Positions 1 through 5,151 of a DNA stretch of 5,151 nucleotides are shown here, in pieces. The DNA is from Treponema sp. GTDB taxonomy: Bacteria; Spirochaetota; Spirochaetia; Treponematales; Treponemataceae. The notes under the pieces were generated by a model. It had not been told where the DNA came from and searched no databases. It saw only the letters and a list, made by a program, of their open reading frames with translations. Each line of letters opens with the position of its first letter. Within the stretch, counting starts at the first letter, position 1. A program made the translations under genes and the position numbers. The stretch spans positions 1-5,151 of the forward strand of contig DLYJ01000213.1 in NCBI GenBank assembly GCA_003447785.1, given 5' to 3'.

Positions 1-2552
1 GCACGCATCCATGCCATATGAACGTTTGATGTGAGAATACCGAAATGGTAGAGGTTTGCATCGGGGATAATTAGATTAAGGTTCGTTGAGATTGTGCTGT
101 CATCAAGAAATCCCAGTGGAATGTAGCGACGGCGTTCAGAACTTGTACTTGGAACTATTATATAAGTTTTGGGATTGTACTGTTCCCTAAAAAGCGTAGG
201 CGTTTCTGCAAGCCGTTGTGTAGCCTTATCTGAACTTGCAAGACGCATTTGTCTACATGCTTCAATTCTCTTCATTACCAATGGCATTTTCTTTAATTCA
301 GATGGATTTGCACCAACAAGCCATAAACAATATCGTTTTTTATTATTGATAAATTCTTGGGCACCTACAAGATTCTTAATAAATTTCTTTGCATTCGGCT
401 CTTTTTTAATGAACTCATCATAATCTTTTTCTTCGATAATAAGATTACCGCCGTCAGTTGGCTGGCAGCCTTTTGAAATGAGAGGAACGTTACAAAGCGG
501 CTTGCTTCTGCTCTCAATGAAGATACTGTCCGCATCCAATAGATAACCGTTGATGTTCTTTGCTTCAATGAACTGGCTTTCGTTCAGGAAGATTTTTTTA
601 TTGCCACACGGATTCGATTTTCCTAACGGAAAATCTTTTTTACTTTCTTTTTGGAATTGCGTTAGCAATTCCGAATCCGTGTGACATTCCTTTTTACAAC
701 TGAATCCAATGATTACGCAATGCACATGAGCCTTTATGTTGGCTTCGCTATCCCATCTGAAAGTTCGCCATGCAAAATCAAATTTTAATCCATCGGCAAA
801 CAAATCTTTCCATAAAGCTGAAACCTGTTCTCCCTGTGTTATTGAGTTTGTAGAAACAAAGGCACAATGAGTATTAGTGTTTTTGATAAAATCAGCAGCT
901 TTTTTATACCAGCCTGCGACAAAATCAAGTTCACCAGAATGTTTGTTGTTTGGGAATAAAGTCATCAAGTCATTCTTCTGCTCTTTTGTCATGTATTGAG
1001 CACCTACAAAGGGCGGATTTCCCAAAATGTAATTGAGCTCACTCTTTGGAACTACACTCTCCCAATCCACCCGAAGAGCATTTCCTTCAATAATGTTTGC
1101 ATAAGTATGCAATGGGAGGAACTTCAAGTCTTTCTCGATTATTTTTGCAGTCTCTTTCATCATCTGGCTTTCTGCAATCCAGAGAGCCGTTTTTGCAACT
1201 ACGGCAGCAAAGTCATTTATCTCAATTCCGTAGAATTGCTGAATTGAAACTTGTATTAAATCTTCTGCTTTGTAGGTAAGAGCAAGTTCACCTTCTCCGA
1301 TGTTAAGTTCTACTTTTATACATTCATTTCCAAGTTTACGCAGACTCAAATAAGTTTCTGTAAGGAAGTTTCCAGAACCGCAGGCTGGGTCTAAAAATTT
1401 AAGAGTTCCGAGCCGTTTATGAAATTCTTTTACCTTTTCAATTCTGTTTGTTGCGTTTTTTATCTGTTTCAACTCTTCAAATTCTGCTTTCAAATCATCA
1501 AGGAAAAGCGGGTCTATGACCTTGTGGATATTTTCGATGCTTGTGTAGTGCATACCGCCAGAGCGTCGGGTTTGGGGGTTAAGAGTTGACTCAAAAATTG
1601 CTCCGAAAATTGTCGGGCTGATTTCGCTCCAATCGAATTCATTGGAAGCGTGCTTTACAAGAAGTTCTTTTATTTCTTCCGTAAGTGGCGGAATAGTTTT
1701 ATCTTCCTCTGTAAAAAGTCCGCCGTTTACATACGGGAAAGCCGCAAGGGACTCTTCAAGATATTCATCTCGTTCCTCTTCCTTCTGGTCTAAAACCTGG
1801 AACAAGTCTAACAATGCACGGCGAAGGTCTTTTGCTTCAAACTGTTTAAGATAATCTCCAAATATTGCCTTGTGTCCGAAAATTCCGGCATCTTCTGCAT
1901 AAAGACAGAATACAATGCGGACACAAAGCATGTTAAGGCTTTTAAGAGTGGCAGGACTTGGATTATCAGCATCTTTGTACTGTTTCAAGATGGCATCATA
2001 AATTTCGCCGATAATATCTCCGGCTTTCTTCGATACTTCAAGCTCTTTTTTCAGATGTACACTACCCTCGTCTGTTATAAACGAAAGTCTGTAATATTCT
2101 TTCTCAAGGTTTTCGAGAAGTATTTCTTCCGGTTCTCCGTTCGGATTTTCCATATCGTAAACAAGGAATGACTTAAAGTTGCTTGTAACAACCCATCGAG
2201 GGTGTTGCGACAATGGTAGTCCAGAGATATATTTTCGAGCTTGTTGGAAAGGATTTAATAAAGTTCCATCAGACTGTCTAATAGGTTCTCGAAGGTCTTT
2301 ATCTATACTTTTCTGTTCAATCATTACTTTTGTGGACGGAATGTAAATGTCTATAAAATTAGTGATTGTCTTATCTGTAAATTTTTCTTTTATCTGGTTT
2401 TCAAAGTATACAAAATTTGCAAAGTCTTTAATTCCAAAAACATTGCAGAGTAAATCCAGCCAGAATTTCTGACTTTCGCCTTTTTCGTAACCTTTATCTT
2501 TCCAGTCTTCACTGAACTTTTTTGCAGCCTTCGCTTGTTCCGTTTGTGTCAT
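1..2552 (-). CDS. MmeI-like type IIL restriction-modification enzyme (fused endonuclease and N6-adenine methyltransferase), C-terminus cut by window edge
   Basis: I translated this frame base by base from the ATG at 2552 to the left edge: 850 uninterrupted codons and no stop. MmeI-family enzymes are single proteins of roughly 900-1000 residues that cut about 20 nt from an asymmetric site and protect one strand by adenine N6-methylation. Visible parts: an N-terminal PD-(D/E)xK-type nuclease signature, D68 followed by E79-Q-K81; a helical connector; the GGMHYTS segment at 332-338 (methyltransferase motif X region); SAM-binding motif I DPACGSG at 388-394; GIEIND at 442-447; catalytic motif IV NPPF at 512-515. 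The target-recognition region runs from about 600, with SSERRRYIP at 804-812. The last residues, SNVHMAWMR, are typical shortly before the C-terminal helical domain, so perhaps 50-100 residues are missing. A palindromic insert encodes residues 624-650. No Shine-Dalgarno precedes the start. The family call is firm; nuclease activity and target are unknown. Confidence 0.93.
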   Translation of the reverse strand, partial: MTQTEQAKAAKKFSEDWKDKGYEKGESQKFWLDLLCNVFGIKDFANFVYFENQIKEKFTDKTITNFIDIYIPSTKVMIEQKSIDKDLREPIRQSDGTLLNPFQQARKYISGLPLSQHPRWVVTSNFKSFLVYDMENPNGEPEEILLENLEKEYYRLSFITDEGSVHLKKELEVSKKAGDIIGEIYDAILKQYKDADNPSPATLKSLNMLCVRIVFCLYAEDAGIFGHKAIFGDYLKQFEAKDLRRALLDLFQVLDQKEEERDEYLEESLAAFPYVNGGLFTEEDKTIPPLTEEIKELLVKHASNEFDWSEISPTIFGAIFESTLNPQTRRSGGMHYTSIENIHKVIDPLFLDDLKAEFEELKQIKNATNRIEKVKEFHKRLGTLKFLDPACGSGNFLTETYLSLRKLGNECIKVELNIGEGELALTYKAEDLIQVSIQQFYGIEINDFAAVVAKTALWIAESQMMKETAKIIEKDLKFLPLHTYANIIEGNALRVDWESVVPKSELNYILGNPPFVGAQYMTKEQKNDLMTLFPNNKHSGELDFVAGWYKKAADFIKNTNTHCAFVSTNSITQGEQVSALWKDLFADGLKFDFAWRTFRWDSEANIKAHVHCVIIGFSCKKECHTDSELLTQFQKESKKDFPLGKSNPCGNKKIFLNESQFIEAKNINGYLLDADSIFIESRSKPLCNVPLISKGCQPTDGGNLIIEEKDYDEFIKKEPNAKKFIKNLVGAQEFINNKKRYCLWLVGANPSELKKMPLVMKRIEACRQMRLASSDKATQRLAETPTLFREQYNPKTYIIVPSTSSERRRYIPLGFLDDSTISTNLNLIIPDANLYHFGILTSNVHMAWMR
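603..686. repeat. Nested palindromic element inside the type IIL gene
   Basis: Outer arms 605-616 (CACACGGATTCG) and 672-683 (CGAATCCGTGTG) are perfect 12-bp inverted repeats. Inside the left arm is a perfect hairpin at 616-635: stem GATTTTCC, loop TAAC, stem GGAAAATC. Inside the right arm is another at 653-672: stem GGAATTGC, loop GTTA, stem GCAATTCC. Between them, 636-652 is a T-rich pyrimidine spacer. Read as two inverted 31-nt units (605-635 and 683-653), 23 positions are identical. The 8 differences are the two sides of four stem base pairs, so every change is compensated. The element stays open in the gene's frame and encodes about 27 residues (624-650). It resembles Rickettsia palindromic elements or REP-type repeats in concept; no family is recognised. 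Confidence 0.85.
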
Positions 2553-2558
2553 AAAAAA

Positions 2559-2587
2559 AATATAGCATAAAAAAGATAGTTCTTTAA
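2559..2587 (-). promoter_or_regulatory. Putative promoter of the type IIL gene (weak match)
   Basis: On the minus strand a TATATT hexamer (2564-2559) sits exactly 6 nt before the ATG at 2552, with TTAAAG 17 nt further upstream (2587-2582). The -35 matches the sigma70 consensus at only three positions. Initiation 6-7 nt after the -10 would fall at the ATG itself, giving a leaderless mRNA. This agrees with the lack of any Shine-Dalgarno: the eight bases before the ATG are all T. The region is very AT-rich, so a chance match is possible. Confidence 0.4.
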
Positions 2588-2626
2588 GTGGCGTTAAGGG
2601 GTGTTACTGGTTGTTATGGGGAGTAA
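2577..2626 (-). repeat. Five 10-bp phased repeats between the ATPase and type IIL genes
   Basis: Read on the minus strand from 2626, five consecutive 10-mers follow: TTACTCCCCA, TAACAACCAG, TAACACCCCT, TAACGCCACT and TAAAGAACTA. Each begins TTAC, TAAC or TAAA, and the middle three share TAAC followed by a C-rich tail. The spacing is exactly 10 bp, close to one helical turn, so the motifs would lie on one face of DNA. They begin directly after the ATPase stop codon and end just above the putative type IIL promoter. They could be regulator-binding iterons or a decayed tandem repeat; no regulator gene is visible. Confidence 0.6.
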
Positions 2627-3817
2627 TTATCCCATCAACCATTCCGCAATATCCCACACCGCAATTCCTTCATACTGATAGGCCGGGTGTTTTGTCCGTG
2701 CGATAATCATTTTTGGATAAGCATCTTTTATGCTCAAAAGCGGGGAACTTTCCCTTTCCATTGTATCCGGGCGGGAAATGTCATCGCTCACCTGGATGTA
2801 GATTTTCTCGTTTCGTTTTACGGCCACAAAATCAATTTCTTTTTGGTAAAGCACTCCCGTGTAAACTTCATAGCCTCTGCGTAAAAGTTCTATGCAGACT
2901 ATGTTTTCGTAAATCCGCCCATAGTCCAGATTTTTAGTTCCGAGTTTTGCATATTTAAAAGAATGGTCGGCAAGATAATATTTGTCCTGGCTTGCAAGAT
3001 ATTTCTTTCCTTTTATATCGTAGCGTCGGATCTTGTAAAAGGCGAAAGAGGCGCAAAGATATTTTATATAGGAAGAAACCGTTTTATCATCAACCTTGCT
3101 GCCTTTTGAAGTCAGAGTATTTGCGACGCTTCTTGCAGAAATTTCAGAGGAAATGTTATCAACAAGAAAATCATTCAGCATATCCAAAAGCGGAAGATTT
3201 TTGATTTTGTATTTTTGCTGAATATCGCGGACAATCAAAGTTTCAAAAACTTCATTCAAATAATTATACTTATCATCAAGCGCATCATACAGATAAGAAC
3301 CCGACATTCCGCCTTCCATCACAAAACGGTCAAAGGCCTGCTGTAAATCCTTGCAGTCAAAATAGGCAACAAACTCCTTAAAGCTGAAAGGAAAAACCTC
3401 TATGGAAAAAGTTCTGCCGATGAACAGTGTGGCCAAATCATTTGAAAGCAAAAATGCGTTGGAACCTGTCAGATAGATGTGATATTTTTCTGAGGCATGA
3501 AAAGAATTTATTGCATGCTCAAAATCTACACAAAGCTGAACTTCATCGATTAAAAGAAAATTTTCTTTTTCCGGAACATAAAGATTTTCCACATACTCAT
3601 TCAAAGCTGTTGCATTTTTGATAGTAGAAAATTGAAAAAGATTGTAATTGATATGAATGATATTTGCTTCTGGAAAGTGATTTTTCAGATATGCGATAAA
3701 GATTTCCAGAAGCTTCGATTTTCCGCTTCGGCGAATTCCTGTAATCACCTTGATGTCAGGGGTGTGTATAGAGTTTATCAGTTTTTGTAAAAAATCTTGG
3801 CGTTCCAGAAGTTTCAT
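2627..3817 (-). CDS. AAA+ ATPase with DUF4143 C-terminal domain, function unknown
   Basis: This 396-residue protein is numbered from the ATG at 3817. The P-loop is GIRRSGKS (27-34), the Walker B LLIDE ends at D91-E92, sensor-1-like TGSN is at 117-120, and R135 in IGR is an arginine-finger candidate. A GGM motif (169-171) is followed by S where relatives usually have P. A winged-helix-like segment lies near 215-250. The C-terminal domain resembles a PD-(D/E)xK fold: E304 in YENIV, D329 in EIDFVA, then YIQVS (340-344), which lacks the expected ExK lysine, so nuclease activity is doubtful. The family is widespread in anaerobes, often as solitary genes, with no agreed role. A GTG 15 nt upstream (3832) is also in frame, but it lies upstream of and adjacent to the -10 box and would not be in the transcript, so the ATG is preferred. 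It is followed 74 nt later by the type IIL gene on the same strand. Confidence 0.93.
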   Translation of the reverse strand: MKLLERQDFLQKLINSIHTPDIKVITGIRRSGKSKLLEIFIAYLKNHFPEANIIHINYNLFQFSTIKNATALNEYVENLYVPEKENFLLIDEVQLCVDFEHAINSFHASEKYHIYLTGSNAFLLSNDLATLFIGRTFSIEVFPFSFKEFVAYFDCKDLQQAFDRFVMEGGMSGSYLYDALDDKYNYLNEVFETLIVRDIQQKYKIKNLPLLDMLNDFLVDNISSEISARSVANTLTSKGSKVDDKTVSSYIKYLCASFAFYKIRRYDIKGKKYLASQDKYYLADHSFKYAKLGTKNLDYGRIYENIVCIELLRRGYEVYTGVLYQKEIDFVAVKRNEKIYIQVSDDISRPDTMERESSPLLSIKDAYPKMIIARTKHPAYQYEGIAVWDIAEWLMG

Positions 3818-3823
3818 AGAAGT

Positions 3824-3852
3824 ATTATACACTCTCCATTCCGCATTTTCAA
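3824..3852 (-). promoter_or_regulatory. Strong sigma70-type promoter of the ATPase gene, predicted leaderless start
   Basis: On the minus strand TTGAAA (3852-3847) and a perfect TATAAT (3829-3824) are separated by 17 nt, and TG precedes TATAAT. Six bases (ACTTCT) then separate the -10 from the ATG at 3817, so transcription should begin at or within a base or two of the start codon. GGAGA at 3837-3833 lies inside the promoter spacer and cannot act as a ribosome binding site on this transcript. The -35 lies within one of the 37-bp dyad repeats. Confidence 0.75.
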
Positions 3853-3874
3853 GATTTTTTTGATTTTGCGGAAT
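3838..3874. repeat. Dyad repeat, copy 1, overlapping the ATPase promoter
   Basis: This 37-bp unit has perfect 8-bp arms, ATTCCGCA (3838-3845) and TGCGGAAT (3867-3874), around a 21-bp AT-rich core. It covers the -35 and upstream part of the spacer of the ATPase promoter, so a protein bound to it could block or modulate RNA polymerase. It matches copy 2 at 31 of 37 positions. No T-run follows the arms in the direction of transcription, so it is not a typical intrinsic terminator. An operator or an intergenic repeat family member are both possible. Confidence 0.7.
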
Positions 3875-3888
3875 GAAAATTAAATTCT

Positions 3889-3925
3889 GTTCCGCAATTT
3901 TAAAATTTTTTCAATTTTGCGGAAT
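3889..3925. repeat. Dyad repeat, copy 2, overlapping the nth stop codon
   Basis: Arms TTCCGCAA (3890-3897) and TTGCGGAA (3917-3924) flank an AT-rich core. It lies exactly 51 bp from copy 1 on both arms. The nth stop codon (3913-3911) is in the core and the last few nth codons form the right arm, so this copy contributes the end of the Nth protein. The 14 bp between the two copies (3875-3888) is unrelated AT-rich sequence. Confidence 0.7.
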
Positions 3926-4603
3926 ATGATGTATCTGGACTTTTTTGTTTCCAGCCGTAATTTTTCTTAATTCTCCATTCCTCTTACACAAATCCCTTAT
4001 CACGCATTCTTCACATTTTGGGTTTCGTGCCGTGCAGACATAGCGGCCGTGGAGAATGAGCCAATGGTGGGCGTGCTCCATGTATTTGTCCGGGATCCGC
4101 TCCAGAAGTGACTGTTCAACTTTTTCCGGTGTGTCTCCTTCGGCAAGGCCGATTTTAGGGCAGATGCGAAGAAGATGTGTGTCCACCGGCATTGTGTGTT
4201 CGCCCCAGACAACGTTTAAGACTACATTTGCTGTTTTACGGCCCACACCCGGCAGACTCATTAAATCTTCCCGGGAGCGGGGAACTTTTCCATCAAAGTC
4301 AGAAATCAGTTTTTCGCACAGGCCGATTACATGGCGAGCCTTGGAACGATACAGACCAATGGATTTGATATATTCAATAAGTCCTTCTTCACCCAGGGCA
4401 AGAATTTTTTGCGGCGTGTCCGCAACCTTGTATAATTTCTCCGTGGCAATATTTACAGATTTGTCCGTTGCCTGGGCCGAAAGCACAACCGCAACAAGAA
4501 GAGTAAAAGGCGAAGTCCAGTGCAATTCTGACTTGGGATTTTTATTTTGCGCCTTAAAGCGGGTAAAAACTTCGTCAATTTCCTGCGATGAAAGAAGATT
4601 CAT
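3911..4603 (-). CDS. nth: Endonuclease III, DNA glycosylase/AP lyase
   Basis: This complete 230-residue protein is slightly longer than E. coli Nth (211). The enzyme excises oxidised pyrimidines from DNA and nicks the abasic site by beta-elimination, in base-excision repair. The helix-hairpin-helix LPGVGRKTANVV lies at 117-128 with the catalytic lysine K123, and the catalytic aspartate is D141 in PVDTH. The [4Fe-4S] loop has the canonical spacing C190-x6-C197-x2-C200-x5-C206. Another family signature, HHWLILHGRYVC, is at 179-190. The usual NR after the VDTH helix is replaced by PK (RICPKIG, 146-152). A 20-odd residue tail after the cluster is basic and partly encoded by a dyad repeat. The ATG at 4603 lacks a Shine-Dalgarno. 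It starts 42 nt after the DUF1275 stop on the same strand, so co-transcription is possible. Confidence 0.97.
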   Translation of the reverse strand: MNLLSSQEIDEVFTRFKAQNKNPKSELHWTSPFTLLVAVVLSAQATDKSVNIATEKLYKVADTPQKILALGEEGLIEYIKSIGLYRSKARHVIGLCEKLISDFDGKVPRSREDLMSLPGVGRKTANVVLNVVWGEHTMPVDTHLLRICPKIGLAEGDTPEKVEQSLLERIPDKYMEHAHHWLILHGRYVCTARNPKCEECVIRDLCKRNGELRKITAGNKKVQIHHIPQN

Positions 4604-4609
4604 AAAAAT

Positions 4610-4639
4610 ATTTTACTAAAAGCCCTTCACCCGCCGCAA
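4610..4639 (-). promoter_or_regulatory. Putative nth promoter, weak, leaderless-type spacing
   Basis: On the minus strand TAAAAT (4615-4610) lies exactly 6 nt before the nth ATG at 4603, with TTGCGG 18 nt upstream (4639-4634). The -10 is good and the -35 keeps only TTG. There is no purine-rich ribosome binding site between it and the ATG. The same TANNNT-6 nt-ATG layout occurs at the other two complete genes here. nth could also be read from a promoter further upstream. Confidence 0.4.
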
Positions 4640-4645
4640 GTACCA

Positions 4646-5151
4646 CTATTCTCGCAAAAGCAAAACCGCGGCGGCAGAAATCGGAGCGAGGGCGAACAAA
4701 AATCCCCCGTTGCCAAAAAAGTGCCAGAGAACGCCGCTGGAGGCCACGCCAAGATGAAAGCCCAGGAGCGTAAGGCCAAAAAAATTCGCCTTAAGAGAAA
4801 AAGACTTGTCACCGTTGCAGAAAACTTCGGTAAGGGAAGAGACGAACTGGCGGAGATTATTGGTGGAAAAAATCGTAGAGCTTGTAAATCCATAAGCTCC
4901 CTTAAAAGAGCACCACTGAAAAGCCATGGCAAAAAATGTGGGATACAAATACACCGTCAGGGGAAGATTCCGCTCAATGGGGAAACTCCACATGACAAAG
5001 GCACAGGCGGCATCCACCAGAAGAGCCAGCCATTTCACATTCAGGCGAGTGTGCTTGGGAAGAAATGTGACCAAAAAGACCGCCAGCCCATACAAAAAAG
5101 CTCCGAAAGCATGGAGCAAAAGCGAAGACCAGTCCGCACGAAGGGAAGCCA
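4646..5151 (-). CDS. DUF1275 (YoaK-like) integral membrane protein, N-terminus cut by window edge
   Basis: The frame is open from the right edge to a TAG at 4648-4646, giving 167 visible residues. Family members are about 200-240 residues with six membrane helices, so roughly 50 residues are missing. Five hydrophobic stretches are visible, including LLLHAFGAFLYGLAVFLVTF near the edge, one around VKWLALLVDAACAFVMW, one around VYLYPTFFAMAFQWCSF, and two at the C-terminus. The best family marker is the loop GAYGFTSSTIFSTNNLRQF after the third stretch, matching the conserved segment of DUF1275 proteins. A TTG at 5119 could be read as a start, but codons upstream stay open and hydrophobic, so the true start lies outside the window. 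The function is unknown; a transport role has been suggested for the family without proof. It lies 42 nt upstream of nth. Confidence 0.85.
   Translation of the reverse strand, partial: ASLRADWSSLLLHAFGAFLYGLAVFLVTFLPKHTRLNVKWLALLVDAACAFVMWSFPIERNLPLTVYLYPTFFAMAFQWCSFKGAYGFTSSTIFSTNNLRQFVSSLTEVFCNGDKSFSLKANFFGLTLLGFHLGVASSGVLWHFFGNGGFLFALAPISAAAVLLLRE

Noticed and set aside
603..686. The nested palindrome as a terminator or a sign that the gene is broken
   Set aside because: The type IIL frame continues without stop or shift through it to the window edge, and strongly conserved family segments occur on both sides.
1872..2171. Plus-strand open frame of 99 codons, and other short plus-strand frames inside the type IIL gene
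   Set aside because: All are antisense to a continuous 850-codon frame with methyltransferase motifs in order, and none has convincing start signals or domains.
3818..3832. GTG at 3832 as the ATPase start
   Set aside because: It lies upstream of and adjacent to the TATAAT box, so the expected transcript would begin downstream of it. The added five residues have no family counterpart, and the GGAGA before it is too close.
3838..3925. The two dyads as intrinsic terminators of nth
   Set aside because: The stems are only 8 bp with about 20-nt loops, and no U-tract follows the 3' arm on the transcribed strand. The plus-strand T-runs are inside the loops.
4056..4619. Plus-strand open frame of 187 codons
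   Set aside because: It lies almost wholly antisense to nth, which has full catalytic and iron-sulfur motifs. The translated product has no recognisable domain and looks like a reverse-frame shadow.
4627..4932. Minus-strand open frame of 101 codons
   Set aside because: It overlaps the DUF1275 gene in another frame. The DUF1275 frame carries the family signature, while this one has no recognisable motif.
5110..5119. TTG at 5119 or ATG at 5112 as the start of the DUF1275 gene
   Set aside because: The ATG is out of frame, and the frame stays open with hydrophobic, family-like residues upstream of the TTG to the edge. The visible protein is also shorter than the family norm.
1..5151. CRISPR array, tRNA genes, transposase or integrase
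   Set aside because: No regularly spaced direct repeats with unique spacers, no tRNA-like cloverleaf with CCA end and no transposase or integrase motif were seen on either strand.

Overview
The window is one contiguous stretch in which every supported gene lies on the minus strand. From right to left, in the direction of transcription, it holds four genes. First is the C-terminal part of a DUF1275/YoaK-type membrane protein, cut by the right edge. Next come a complete endonuclease III (nth) and a complete DUF4143-type AAA+ ATPase. Last are the first 850 codons of an MmeI-like, single-polypeptide type IIL restriction-modification enzyme, cut by the left edge. There are no tRNA, rRNA, CRISPR or transposase genes.

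The organism is bacterial with mixed base composition. Rows inside the restriction-modification gene are as low as 30% G+C (18 of 60 bases at 301-360), while rows near the right edge reach 57% (34 of 60 at 4621-4680). The gene content and the sigma70-like promoter (TTGAAA, 17 nt, TATAAT) would suit a host-associated anaerobe such as a Treponema-like spirochaete, but this is a weak inference. A reasonable reading is a core segment (DUF1275 plus nth) bordering an AT-rich accessory segment (ATPase plus type IIL enzyme).

The non-coding signals are as interesting as the genes. All three complete 5' ends lack a Shine-Dalgarno sequence at useful spacing and carry a TANNNT hexamer exactly 6 nt before the ATG, the arrangement expected of leaderless mRNAs. 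The gap between nth and the ATPase gene holds two copies of a 37-bp dyad repeat set exactly 51 bp apart. One overlaps the ATPase -35 element and the other overlaps the nth stop codon. The gap upstream of the type IIL gene holds five 10-bp units, each beginning TTAC, TAAC or TAAA, in perfect register.

The most striking item is a nested palindrome inside the type IIL coding region (605-683), close to the predicted boundary between methyltransferase and target-recognition domains. It consists of two inverted 31-nt units. Their eight differences are exactly four compensatory base-pair changes in an internal hairpin. It is translated in frame as about 27 residues and looks like an in-gene palindromic mobile repeat.

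Functionally, the type IIL enzyme is a self-contained defence system that methylates and cuts DNA. The ATPase has no assigned role and may or may not be connected to it. Nth is a base-excision-repair glycosylase, and the DUF1275 protein is an integral membrane protein of unknown function.
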